64,000 nt of DNA, taken from positions 62,001 through 126,000 of the forward strand of contig NZ_LFBU01000001.1 of the NCBI RefSeq assembly GCF_001045555.1. The letters run 5' to 3'. Every line of letters starts with the position of its first letter. Within the stretch, counting starts at the first letter, position 1. The notes under the pieces are model-generated. The model saw nothing but the letters and a program-made list of their open reading frames with translations. It searched no databases and was not told the origin of the DNA. Shown in pieces: positions 34,901 through 42,582 of this stretch. The position numbers and the translations under genes were made by a program. The DNA is from Marinobacter subterrani. GTDB taxonomy: Bacteria; Pseudomonadota; Gammaproteobacteria; Pseudomonadales; Oleiphilaceae.

Positions 34901-35431
34901 CACTGTAAAGACTGCCAGCGCCAAGGTGATGTACCAGGCGGAATCGTTCCAGGCTGCCGAACTCAGTTCTGCATGCCCTGCGCCCGTCGCTGACAGCACG
35001 TTGAATCCCATGGCAATCGCTTTCAACTGCAGGGCAATGTAGGGAACGCTGCCAATCAGCGCAAAGGTCGCAATCATTGCGGCCAGTAGTTGGGATTTTC
35101 CGTAACGGGAGGCGATGAAGTCGGCGATGGAGGTGCTGTTATTGCGCTTGCTGATGTAAATAATGCGGCGTAGAAGGGGCGCGCCAAAAACGAAGACCAG
35201 CAGCGGCCCGAGATAGATCGGCAGAAAGCCGAGGCCTTCCTGGGTGGCTCGGCCAACAGCACCGTAGAAGGTCCAGGAGGTAAAGTAAACTGCCAGTGAC
35301 AGGGCATAGATATGGGTTCGTGCCAGGCGCCGGCGATACAGCCCCGGATGTTTGTCGCCCGCCCAGGCGATCACAAACAGGACTGAAATGTAGGTGATTG
35401 AGATAAGAACCAGTAGCCAGGCACTAATCAT
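31913..35431 (-). CDS. SLC5 transporter-like hybrid histidine kinase (CrbS/MxtR/CbrA-like)
   Basis: A 1172-residue membrane sensor. Residues 1 to about 520 form a sodium/solute-symporter domain of some 12-13 transmembrane helices. A PAS domain (about 655-770, with PDGTVLRIDGSPIPGGGY), a coiled coil, HisKA (His819 in LASASHDLLQPLNAARLF), HATPase (N box FLSNAIRYTP, G boxes DTGPGIPDD and GLGLGLAIV) and a C-terminal receiver (Asp1101 in DIILADYQLDD) follow. This is the layout of CrbS/MxtR, which controls acetate metabolism in vibrios and pseudomonads, and of CbrA. The nearby symporter supports an acetate or short organic acid signal. Start ATG 35431 (GGGAAG upstream) is preferred to the TTG one codon before. 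Confidence 0.9.
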   Translation of the reverse strand: MISAWLLVLISITYISVLFVIAWAGDKHPGLYRRRLARTHIYALSLAVYFTSWTFYGAVGRATQEGLGFLPIYLGPLLVFVFGAPLLRRIIYISKRNNSTSIADFIASRYGKSQLLAAMIATFALIGSVPYIALQLKAIAMGFNVLSATGAGHAELSSAAWNDSAWYITLALAVFTVLFGTRHLESTEHHRGMIQAVAFESLIKLVAFVAVGLFVGYGLYGGFGDLFARAREADLIGTLTTNGVEAPAFITQTLIAMLAIICLPRQFHVMVVENTDHRDFEIARWAMPIYLIVASAFVLPIAAAGLLSPEAAAGNPDILILQLPIMAGKEWLAILAFLGGGSAAAAMVIVCSVAIATMVSNEIIMPALLKFFRPGMNRRNDLSYLLLSIRRVAIFVVLLTAYGFYRMAGEDYSLTAFGLLSFAAAAQFGPALVGGIIWRKGNYTGAVWGLGLGFLMWCYTLLLPALATTGWVTDTLINHGIWGLSWTRPTALFGSELDQTSHGIIWSLGINTVVYIVLSMLTRQRVREKIQIASFFHDPHPRAETAQHQSWQGEILTSDLQALTDRFMGEDRSETIFRNYERRNAIRLHLHRPASAHLMKYIERQLASVIGASTARVVLESTLTGRDMQIEDVVSIVDEASQAMTFSRELLQSAIENISLGVSVVNHQQQLVVWNHRYLEQFTYPKGFVRVGRPVEDLMRYNLTNANLSARRIDEVIADRCASMREGRPMSYERQRPDGTVLRIDGSPIPGGGYVTTFQDITAMRRTEQALKETNIYLEQRVKERTQELQVINEQMLKAKSVAEQANQSKTRFLASASHDLLQPLNAARLFTSALAGKAENTEMKDLVTHIDSSLGAAEEIISTLLDISKLDAGALEPDIGVFPVNDIMRHLATDFSAIAADQDLELHVVPSSVWIRSDAKLLRRVIQNFLSNAIRYTPEGKILLGCRRLKGYLRIEVWDTGPGIPDDQLAHIFEEFRRFQHGRDKKGLGLGLAIVDRISGMLNHPVSVHSVQGRGSVFGITVPVAAPEQSEPSVTKSASSSRRVSNLGGLHFLCIDNDPAILQGMVALLGNWKCDVTAAESLNDAMEKLAGQKPDIILADYQLDDNKNGLDAMDGIRDALSEDIPGILITGYMAPDVREDALSRGYQILYKPVKPAALRALVNKLLKQKRS

Positions 35432-35519
35432 CAAAAGCGCTTCCCGTTAAACCAGTACCGGATCCTGAGCCCGGACCACTGCGTTTTGCAGTAGATTAAC
35501 GAATTACCCGGTCGGGTCG

Positions 35520-36026
35520 CTAGTCTGTGCAAACCGTCTCAACCAGTTGATCGTCAGGCGCCAGGATTTTCATGTTATCGACCCGGGGCGTTCCATCCGA
35601 GCCCAGGGGCACCAGTTCACGGGACTGGCAATTCATGATGTGGACCCGGTGAGAGACAGCGTCCGCGAGTTTCTGTTCGAACCGGTAAAGGGTGAAGCGC
35701 ACGATATCCGGGTTGCTGGTGTCACGACTGATACTCTTAACATCCACCGTCGAGAATGCAGTGACATAGGGGAACACAAAGGTCCATGGGCGCCACAGGA
35801 TCCCATCGCTTTCAGTGTCGACGACAATAGCCTCCTCTGGCAGCAGCGTTTTCTTGTGGTCGTACCAGGTGTATTCACCATAGATGAGATAACCGAGCAT
35901 GCCGGCGCCGGCGAATACCGGTATCAGCCACCGGGGCGCCTTGTTACGGCTGACGGCGCGGATACCCAGGGCGATGCCGGCAGCGCCGAGGCCGCAAAAG
36001 ACAGTGGCAATCAGATTCCAGAACAT
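35520..36026 (-). CDS. Hypothetical membrane protein with two N-terminal helices
   Basis: A 168-residue protein. Two hydrophobic segments (about 3-24 and 33-50) are followed by a soluble domain of about 115 residues with charged and aromatic content (EYTWYDHKKTLLPEEAIVVD, then RVHIMNCQSRELVPLG). I recognise no family. It lies between the symporter terminator (36041-36075) and the hybrid kinase, so it has its own promoter or rides with the kinase operon. Its position invites a link to the symporter or kinase, but no evidence beyond adjacency exists. Confidence 0.75.
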   Translation of the reverse strand: MFWNLIATVFCGLGAAGIALGIRAVSRNKAPRWLIPVFAGAGMLGYLIYGEYTWYDHKKTLLPEEAIVVDTESDGILWRPWTFVFPYVTAFSTVDVKSISRDTSNPDIVRFTLYRFEQKLADAVSHRVHIMNCQSRELVPLGSDGTPRVDNMKILAPDDQLVETVCTD

Positions 36027-36040
36027 AAAACGACTTCCTC

Positions 36041-36075
36041 AAAAAAAGAACGGGCTTCCTCATTGAGGAAGCCCG
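36041..36075 (-). terminator. Rho-independent terminator after the symporter
   Basis: On the minus strand an 11-pair perfect stem (CGGGCTTCCTC with GAGGAAGCCCG, loop of three) is followed by TTCTTTTTTT. It lies 50 bases after the symporter stop and ends the DUF4212-symporter transcript. Confidence 0.92.
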
Positions 36076-36124
36076 CCCAGTTTCAACCCGTTAACTCATT
36101 GAGTGAATCAGGTTGAGTTGCTGC

Positions 36125-37891
36125 TTAGTGGTCTTGAGCCTGACTCGCCCCACGTGGGTAACGAACGCTTTCAACCAACTCCTGAATCTCAATGGGCGGT
36201 TCTTCAGTTGCGTTGGACACAATGAAGGCTACCGCAAAGTTGACGGCTGCACCAATCGCGCCGATAGACAGCGGCGAAATGCCCAGTACCCAGTTTTCCG
36301 GAGTATCAGGAAGGTTGTTGGTGCCCGGGATGAACAGCCAGCCCTTGTATACAAAGATGTAGGTCAGGGTGAAGGCCAGGCCTGCCAGCATGCCGGCAAC
36401 TGCGCCCTTGTTGTTCACCCGCTTGGAGAAGATACCCATCATCAGTGTCGGGAACAGCGAGGCTGCGGCAATACCGAACGCCAGTGCCACCACCTGTGCC
36501 GCAAAGCCCGGAGGGTTGGCGCCCAGGTAAGTGGCTACCACGATGGCTACGGCCATGGAGATCCGGGCAGCCATCAATTCGCCTTTCTCCGAGATATTCG
36601 GGTTGATCGAACCCTTGATCAGGTCGTGACTGACAGCCGACGAGATCGCCAGCAACAGACCTGCCGCCGTCGACAGTGCCGCTGCCAGACCACCGGCTGC
36701 AATCAGACCAACAACCCAGCCCGGAAGGTTGGCAATTTCCGGGTTGGCCAGCACCAGGATGTCCCGGTTAACTACCAGCTCGTTGCCTTTCCAGCCACGA
36801 CGGTCCGCTTCCTGCTCGAAGGAGGGCGCATCGTTGTAGAGCTGGATGCGGCCATCTTCGTTTTTGTCCGTGTACTGGATCAGGCCGGTAATTTCCCATT
36901 CCTTGATCCAGTTAGGCCTCTCATCATACTGGATCGGCGCCGCGGAGGTGCCATCCGGATAGATGGTGGTCATCAGGTTCAGGCGCGCCATGGAAGCAAC
37001 TGCGGGTGCAGTCAGGTACAGCAGGGCGATGAACACCAGAGCCCAGCCTGCAGACCAGCGGGCATCAGCGACTTTAGGTACGGTGAAGAAGCGGATGATG
37101 ACGTGGGGAAGACCTGCAGTACCGATCATCAGGGTCAGGGTGAACAGAACCATGTTCAGCTTGTTGTCGATATCGGCAGTATAGGAATTGAAGCCCAGGT
37201 CGGTGATAACCTGGTTCAGTTTGTCCAGGATGGGCATGCCGGAATCCACGTGGGTGGAGAACAGGCCCAGGGCCGGAATGGGATTGCCGGTCAGTTGCAT
37301 TGAGATGAAAACTGCCGGAATGGTGTAGGCGACGATCAGTACACAGTACTGGGCAACCTGGGTGTAGGTGATGCCTTTCATGCCGCCGAGTACGGCGTAC
37401 ACGAAGACCACCACTGCGGCGATGATCAGACCCATGGTGGCGTCTACTTCCAGGAAGCGGGAGAAGGCAACACCGGCACCGGCCATCTGACCGATTACGT
37501 AGGTGACAGACGCCACGATCAGGCAGATAACCGCCACCAGGCGGGCATTCTTGCTATAGAAGCGATCACCGATGAACTCGGGAACGGTGAACTTGCCAAA
37601 CTTCCGAAGGTACGGAGCGAGCAGCATGGCCAGCAGAACGTAACCGCCGGTCCAGCCCATCAGGAAGGTAGAGTTGGCGTAACCACCGGCGGCAATCAGG
37701 CCAGCCATGGAAATGAAGGACGCCGCTGACATCCAGTCTGCACCGATCGCCATACCGTTGGTAATCGGGTGAACGCCGCCGCCGGCGACATAGAAATCCT
37801 TCGTGCTACCGGCCTTGGCCCAGATAGCGATAAGGATGTAGAGGAGGAAGGAGCCCCCTACAAAAATCAGGTTAATCGCAAATTGGCTCAT
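36125..37891 (-). CDS. Sodium:solute symporter large subunit (VC_2705-type, acetate permease-like)
   Basis: A 588-residue SSS-family transporter with about 13 transmembrane helices (first at 4-24). Family patterns such as ADWMSAASFISMAGLIAAGGY and GGLAAALSTAAGLLLAISSAVSHDL are clear. It belongs to the group that pairs with a DUF4212 small subunit; relatives move acetate or similar monocarboxylates with Na+. An extramembrane loop near residues 320-365 contains a calcium-loop-like motif, DKNEDGRIQLYND (342-354). The gene begins six bases after the DUF4212 stop, with GAGGAG overlapping that stop, and ends in a strong terminator. Confidence 0.93.
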   Translation of the reverse strand: MSQFAINLIFVGGSFLLYILIAIWAKAGSTKDFYVAGGGVHPITNGMAIGADWMSAASFISMAGLIAAGGYANSTFLMGWTGGYVLLAMLLAPYLRKFGKFTVPEFIGDRFYSKNARLVAVICLIVASVTYVIGQMAGAGVAFSRFLEVDATMGLIIAAVVVFVYAVLGGMKGITYTQVAQYCVLIVAYTIPAVFISMQLTGNPIPALGLFSTHVDSGMPILDKLNQVITDLGFNSYTADIDNKLNMVLFTLTLMIGTAGLPHVIIRFFTVPKVADARWSAGWALVFIALLYLTAPAVASMARLNLMTTIYPDGTSAAPIQYDERPNWIKEWEITGLIQYTDKNEDGRIQLYNDAPSFEQEADRRGWKGNELVVNRDILVLANPEIANLPGWVVGLIAAGGLAAALSTAAGLLLAISSAVSHDLIKGSINPNISEKGELMAARISMAVAIVVATYLGANPPGFAAQVVALAFGIAAASLFPTLMMGIFSKRVNNKGAVAGMLAGLAFTLTYIFVYKGWLFIPGTNNLPDTPENWVLGISPLSIGAIGAAVNFAVAFIVSNATEEPPIEIQELVESVRYPRGASQAQDH

Positions 37892-37897
37892 CGCTGC

Positions 37898-38164
37898 TTA
37901 CTCCTCGTGCACGCCGAATTGTTCGTCGATCTTGTTCATACGCCAGGCGTAGAAGAAGATCAGGACGATGAACGTAAGAATGGAACCTTGCTGGGCAAAC
38001 CAGAAGCCCAGGTCCGTTCCACCGACGTGAATGCCGGCAAGCATTGGTCGAAGCAGAATGGCAAAGCCATAAGAAACCAGGGCCCAGATAATCAGACTCC
38101 CGAATATGAGGCGCAGATTCGCCTTCCAGTACTTCTCAGCGTCGTAGCTATGACCTGCTGACAT
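37898..38164 (-). CDS. DUF4212 symporter small subunit
   Basis: An 88-residue membrane protein with two transmembrane helices (about 20-40 and 55-75) and the family end pattern FFYAWRMNKIDEQFGV. Such proteins always accompany the VC_2705-type symporter as a small subunit. I chose the ATG at 38164, with GGAG seven bases upstream; the frame is open 18 codons further, but that part is polar and low-complexity. It heads the two-gene operon. Confidence 0.9.
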   Translation of the reverse strand: MSAGHSYDAEKYWKANLRLIFGSLIIWALVSYGFAILLRPMLAGIHVGGTDLGFWFAQQGSILTFIVLIFFYAWRMNKIDEQFGVHEE

Positions 38165-38377
38165 AGGATCACTCCTGTGTTGTTTTTGTGGAGGTTGGGT
38201 GGATTTCTGGTGAGGCACTTCGGTTAGAGAATTTATTATTCATATAAGTACTTCTCCGACTAGTTGTCTCTACTGACTTTACCGGTCAAGCGATTTATAG
38301 ATATTGGCAAAAGGTCTAATTCTCAGTAATTTGCCGCACATTTGATGAAATTCTGCGAGCCCGTTCGTGGTTTAGAA
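38165..38377 (-). promoter_or_regulatory. Upstream region of the DUF4212-symporter operon
   Basis: A relatively AT-rich stretch of 213 bases with no gene. On the minus strand TTGACC (38290-38285) is a -35-like hexamer, but the -10 at 17 bases is poor, which fits a promoter needing an activator. I cannot identify a regulator box. Confidence 0.35.
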
Positions 38378-39085
38378 TCAAAAGCGATGCATGTTTTTGA
38401 GACGGCGGTGGTAATGCAGCTTTTGATGCAGATCCTTCAGGGTTTTTACGCCGCCTTTTTGGGCCTTGTTCAGGGCTGCCAGCGTTAACTCGGCAGTTGC
38501 CAGTGCGTCGGAAGCGGCGTGGTGCCGTTCGCTGACCTCCAGGCGGAAATACTCCGCCCAGTGGTCAAGCCCTTTGCCGCCGGTATTTGCCTCGGGGAAA
38601 AAGGCGGGCATCAGGTCGGCGACGTCCATCCAGGTGTGGTTTGATGTGTAGCCAAGCTGGGCTCGCAGGGTTTTCTCCAGAAACTTCTGATCAAAGGCTG
38701 AGTGATACGCCAGGATCGGGTCGCCGTTCATCCATTCAAGCAGATAGAGCAGGGCGTCCTCGGTTTCGTGTCCCTGGGTCAGTGCCTCGGGCCCGATCCC
38801 GTGAATAAGGACGGTTTCCCGGATGTCCAGCTCAGGGCGCCGCAGAATCAGATCAAACTGGTCGCCAAGGTGGATGATGCCACCCCGGATAGCTACCGCT
38901 CCGATGGCGATCACCTCATCCTTTGCCGCATTCAGCCCCGTGGTTTCAAGATCAAGCACCACCAGCCGACAATCGGAGAGCAACTGGTCACCCGGTGTCT
39001 TCGGATGGGGCAGGTTGCCCGGGTCGTGGCTGCCAATTTTTCCGCCCCGGCGATGCGCAATCCATTGTCTGATCTGTTCCAGCAT
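38378..39085 (-). CDS. DnaQ-like DEDDh 3'-5' exonuclease
   Basis: A 235-residue exonuclease of the DNA polymerase III epsilon type. ExoI carries LDLETTG (Asp, Glu), ExoII carries AYHSAFDQKFLE (Asp), and ExoIII is HHAASDALATAELTL (His, Asp), so the DEDDh set is complete. It is not DnaQ itself: it lacks the polymerase-binding tail and sits beside the symporter and the CBS protein. It follows the cNMP/CBS gene by 17 bases, so the pair is likely cotranscribed. Its physiological role is unknown. Confidence 0.88.
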   Translation of the reverse strand: MLEQIRQWIAHRRGGKIGSHDPGNLPHPKTPGDQLLSDCRLVVLDLETTGLNAAKDEVIAIGAVAIRGGIIHLGDQFDLILRRPELDIRETVLIHGIGPEALTQGHETEDALLYLLEWMNGDPILAYHSAFDQKFLEKTLRAQLGYTSNHTWMDVADLMPAFFPEANTGGKGLDHWAEYFRLEVSERHHAASDALATAELTLAALNKAQKGGVKTLKDLHQKLHYHRRLKNMHRF

Positions 39086-39102
39086 GTGGCGTTGCCCGAG
39101 GG

Positions 39103-41031
39103 TCAGAGTTGATAGGTGAGTTCGAGTTTCTGCTGCAAACGCTGGGCTTGCCTGAATGATTCCCGAAGGATGCGACGGTCCAGAGGGTTCAGGTCATCAG
39201 GATCGATATAGTTGGTGAGTTCCTCACCCTTTGCCAGCATTTCCTGATGGGCCCGCATCCGGATGGCCTGGATCAGGCTGTACCCTTCCTTCCAGGCGTT
39301 GGCGTCCTTGGGATCGAACACGCCCTTCTTCGCCAGCGCATCCATCCTCTCCAGGGTGTTGGCCGTTTCTACGCCGTTGGCCAGGGCGAAAACCCTGACG
39401 GCTTCCACGAAGGGCGCCAGGCCCTGGCGTTTGAGATCCAGCGCACGCTTGTTGCCCTCGGAAAGGTAGCGGAAGCTCCGGAACATGGTCAGCGGGGGCT
39501 TGCGCTGGAAGGCATTGCCCGCCAGCATTTTCTGGAACAGCAGGTTTTTACGGATGCGTGACAGAACCTTTTCGAGCAGGGCTTGCAGCGGCAACGTGGG
39601 GCCGAAAACCGCTCTCATGTCCAGAAAGATCGAGGAGTACACCAGGTTCTGCGGCGTTGAGGCATCGATGAACCGGATAAACCAGTCGTCCCACTCCCGG
39701 TCGCTCAGACACAACTTGGGGTTGCTGGCCATGATGTTGCCCTTGCAAAGGGTAAACCCGCATTCCGCCAGTTCGTCGTTCACCCTGAGGGCAAACGGCA
39801 GGAGAATCTCCCGTACCTGGTTGTCGGTCATGCCCTCCGGAGTCTGGAACAGGATGCCGTTGTCCTGGTCGGTCAGCAGCGTCTGCTCCTGGCGACCCTC
39901 ACTGCCAAAGGTAAGCCAGGTGAAGGGGATGCCCGGATCGTTCTTCTTGATGTTCAGTTCCAGAACCCGTCGCACGGTGACGTCGTTCAGGGTGGTAATA
40001 ATCTTGACCACCTGCCCGGAGTCGGCCCCATGGGCGAGCATGGCGTCCACCAGGCGGGAGACCTCTGTGCGAAGGCTCACCAGAGTGCGCAGGTGGGTGG
40101 CGGTGCCGATGGTGCGGGCCAGGTTGACCAGGTCGACGCGCTGCAGCGAGAAAAGGTCACGCTCTGAAACCACGCCAATCAGCTTGAGCTCGTCGTCGAC
40201 CACGCACAAATGGGCGAAATGATGCTCGGCCATCAGCATGGCCGCTTCAAAGGCGTCGGCCTGGGCCGGCAGGCAGGAAGGATCCCGGGTCATCACCTGG
40301 CGGATCGGTGTATCCAGTGATCCCTTGTCCTCGGCAATCATCGTGCGAAGGTCCCGCAAGGTAAAGATGCCGACGGGATGACGACTGTCGTCGGTGATAA
40401 TAATACTGCCGACATTGTTTTCATGCATCCGGGCCACGGCCTTGCGAACCGGCAGGTCCGCAGAGCAGACAATCGGGTTGCGCAGGGCATAGCGTTCCAG
40501 TGGCGTATCCAGGGAGGTACTGGAACCCATCGACGCCATGGCGCTGGACTGAATTCGGCGGTTTACCTGATCCAGCAGGCTGCTGACGCCCCGCAGGCAG
40601 AAATCCCGGAACGGCTCGCTCTCGGCAAACAGGTTCACGAAGGCCGCCTGCCCGATGCTGAGGCAAAACGTATCGCCGGAGGCCCGGTGCAGGGTTCGTG
40701 TTGGTCGTTCGCCTATGATGGCGGCGAGCGGAAAGCACTCCCCCTGACTGATTTCGAAGGTGGTCTCGGTCCGGTCTTCCTTGTCATTATGGCGCTCGCC
40801 ACGAATCCGCCCCTGTTTGACGACGTAGAATCGTTTTACAACGCCCTGGTCGGGTGAGAGGACAACGTCGCCGTCGGCGTAGAACTGTATAGAGGCGTTC
40901 TCCGCGAAGTGCGCCAGATGCGCATCGTCCATGCTGGAAAAAGGCGCATGCTCCCGCAGAAACGTCATGGTGGCGCGGATGTTCTGGGGGTGCTCATGTT
41001 CCTGGTTCGCTGCGGCCATATCCTTTGTCAC
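39103..41031 (-). CDS. cNMP-binding / CBS / DUF294 nucleotidyltransferase-like protein
   Basis: A 642-residue cytoplasmic protein. A cyclic-nucleotide-binding-like domain (about 25-145) is followed by two CBS motifs (about 180-305, VGSIIITDDSRHPVGIFTLRDL and LIGVVSERDLFSLQ). A GlnD-like nucleotidyltransferase domain comes next (LTFGSEGRQEQTLLTDQDNGI, with GS and DxD), then the DUF294 C-terminal helical domain. Such proteins are predicted to uridylylate or adenylylate a partner in response to nucleotide levels; no substrate is proven. The start shown is GTG at 41031; an ATG four codons later has its AAGGA too close. Confidence 0.88.
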   Translation of the reverse strand: MTKDMAAANQEHEHPQNIRATMTFLREHAPFSSMDDAHLAHFAENASIQFYADGDVVLSPDQGVVKRFYVVKQGRIRGERHNDKEDRTETTFEISQGECFPLAAIIGERPTRTLHRASGDTFCLSIGQAAFVNLFAESEPFRDFCLRGVSSLLDQVNRRIQSSAMASMGSSTSLDTPLERYALRNPIVCSADLPVRKAVARMHENNVGSIIITDDSRHPVGIFTLRDLRTMIAEDKGSLDTPIRQVMTRDPSCLPAQADAFEAAMLMAEHHFAHLCVVDDELKLIGVVSERDLFSLQRVDLVNLARTIGTATHLRTLVSLRTEVSRLVDAMLAHGADSGQVVKIITTLNDVTVRRVLELNIKKNDPGIPFTWLTFGSEGRQEQTLLTDQDNGILFQTPEGMTDNQVREILLPFALRVNDELAECGFTLCKGNIMASNPKLCLSDREWDDWFIRFIDASTPQNLVYSSIFLDMRAVFGPTLPLQALLEKVLSRIRKNLLFQKMLAGNAFQRKPPLTMFRSFRYLSEGNKRALDLKRQGLAPFVEAVRVFALANGVETANTLERMDALAKKGVFDPKDANAWKEGYSLIQAIRMRAHQEMLAKGEELTNYIDPDDLNPLDRRILRESFRQAQRLQQKLELTYQL

Positions 41032-41189
41032 TCGCTGGTTGTTATTGTCCGCCTGAAGTGTAGTTCACCACATGCGCTTGCAGCCCTAAGATTTTGGTCG
41101 CAAGGGGACTGGCCCGGATCAGTTTTCTTTAAGGCGGGTGGGCCGGGTGGTAAAGTCGTCTCCTGAATCGGGTCATTAATTGTAATGCC

Positions 41190-41771
41190 ATGACTACCAA
41201 AGACGAACGCCTCAGCTTCCTTGAGGAAATGAAAGATGTCCGGCGTATTCGCAAGCCCAACCGCGCCGAGGTTTCAACACCCCGTGAACTGACGCCCGGT
41301 CATCTTGAGCGCCAGCGGGCCGCCGTGGAAAGCCCGGTCCGGGACACCAACCCGCTGACATCCGAAATGGTCGAACCGCTCACCGCCCATGACGTACTGA
41401 GCTGGCAGCGCCCGGGTATTCAGCATGGCGTATTCCGTAAGCTGCGGCTCGGACAATACCCCATTGAAGCCCGCCTCGATCTGCACCGGATGACGGTGGA
41501 ACAGGCTCGCAGGGAGGTGTTTGCGTTTGTCGGTGATTGTGTGCGCTATGGCCTGCGTTCAGTGATCATTCTGCATGGCAAGGGGGAGCGCAATCCGGAT
41601 GGCGTTGCCCAACTGAAAAGCTACCTTGCCAAGTGGTTGCCAGAGCTTACGGATGTTATGGCCTTCCATTCGGCCCAGAAACACCATGGCGGCACCGGAG
41701 CGGTTTATGTCATGGTGCGAAAGAGCGAACGGGACAAGCAGCATAATCGTGAGATTCACGGAAGCCGGTGA
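41190..41771 (+). CDS. Smr-domain endonuclease-like protein
   Basis: A 193-residue protein with a C-terminal Smr domain (about 92-180): LDLHRMTVEQARREVFAFV, the HGKGER loop and the final GGTGAVYVMVRK. The N-terminal half is charged and probably flexible. In E. coli related proteins (SmrB) cut mRNA at collided ribosomes, while SmrA members act on nucleic acids of unknown identity. The absence of the longer SmrB N-terminus leaves the subgroup open. The RBS is weak. It diverges from the CBS gene. Confidence 0.87.
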   Translation: MTTKDERLSFLEEMKDVRRIRKPNRAEVSTPRELTPGHLERQRAAVESPVRDTNPLTSEMVEPLTAHDVLSWQRPGIQHGVFRKLRLGQYPIEARLDLHRMTVEQARREVFAFVGDCVRYGLRSVIILHGKGERNPDGVAQLKSYLAKWLPELTDVMAFHSAQKHHGGTGAVYVMVRKSERDKQHNREIHGSR

Positions 41772-41834
41772 CGGCTCCAGTTTCTGATGTCTTTAAAATG
41801 TGGCCAGTTACATGGCCGAACGGAGGTGATCGTC

Positions 41835-42026
41835 GTGAAAAAAGCAATCCTGGTTGTATGCGCAATGCTGGCGCTGGCTGGCTGCAAGGATCGAGTTATC
41901 TGGAACGACAACGGCAAGGTGGAAGAGGCGACCACGAATCGGGAGGTCTGGGATGCCAATGGCAAACTGGAATCCGGCGAGCGCAAAATCTGGGTCAACA
42001 AGGAAGGTGAGGAAGTCATCAAGTAA
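41835..42026 (+). CDS. Small repeat-containing lipoprotein
   Basis: A 63-residue lipoprotein read from a GTG at 41835 with GGAGG eight bases upstream. A signal peptide ends at lipobox LALAGC (Cys17). The mature part consists of about three degenerate repeats: IWNDNGKVEEATTNRE, VWDANGKLESGERK and IWVNKEGEEVIK. The tryptophan-plus-NGK pattern suggests a small beta structure at the outer membrane. The frame is open to 41787, but the extension has no signal character. I do not recognise a family. Confidence 0.7.
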   Translation: MKKAILVVCAMLALAGCKDRVIWNDNGKVEEATTNREVWDANGKLESGERKIWVNKEGEEVIK

Positions 42027-42104
42027 CAGTTGATTGATTCCGCCAAAACAAAAGAACGATAAATCCGGCGCCCCGAACCAGGGCGCCCAGGGGAGAGCGC
42101 AGGA

Positions 42105-42581
42105 ATGGCATTGAGGCTGACAGTCAACGGGCAGCAACATTCGCTGGATGTGGAGGCGGATACGCCGCTGCTGTGGGTAATCCGCGATGAACTGGGCCTG
42201 AAAGGCACCAAATTCGGCTGTGGGGCCGGGCTCTGCGGTGCCTGCACCGTGCATCTGAACGGCCAGCCCGCGCGGTCCTGCTCAACGCCGGTTGAAATGG
42301 CGGCCGGTGGCCGGGTGGAGACGATTGAGGGGCTGGGTGGCAGTGACCGGCTTCACGCCCTGCAGGAAGCCTGGATTGCGCAGGGTGTTCCACAATGCGG
42401 TTACTGCCAGTCAGGACAGATCATGAGTGCGGCACACTTGCTGGCCAGCAATCCGGCCCCGTCGCGGGACGACATTGTTGCCGCCATGGCTGGTAACCTG
42501 TGCCGGTGCGGAACCTACTCCCGGATCATTGCCGCGGTGGAATCCGTCGCCGCTGGCCCATCAAACGGCCAGGAGGCGTGA
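42105..42581 (+). CDS. [2Fe-2S] subunit of an IorAB-type aldehyde/isoquinoline oxidoreductase
   Basis: A 158-residue small subunit with two 2Fe-2S centres. The plant-type cluster uses Cys39, Cys44, Cys47 and Cys59 ([14 protein letters not shown], then SCS), and the second uses Cys98, Cys101, Cys133 and Cys135 (QCGYCQSGQ and CRCGTYSR). It transfers electrons from the molybdenum centre of the following subunit. No signal peptide is present, so if the large subunit is exported by Tat this one must travel with it. It is separated by one base from the next gene. Confidence 0.9.
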   Translation: MALRLTVNGQQHSLDVEADTPLLWVIRDELGLKGTKFGCGAGLCGACTVHLNGQPARSCSTPVEMAAGGRVETIEGLGGSDRLHALQEAWIAQGVPQCGYCQSGQIMSAAHLLASNPAPSRDDIVAAMAGNLCRCGTYSRIIAAVESVAAGPSNGQEA

Positions 42582-42582
42582 G

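Noticed and set aside
29602..35431. The kinase cluster as a defence or conflict system
   Set aside because: All three proteins have ordinary two-component domains, and their surroundings are metabolic; no nuclease, toxin or recombinase is part of the cluster.
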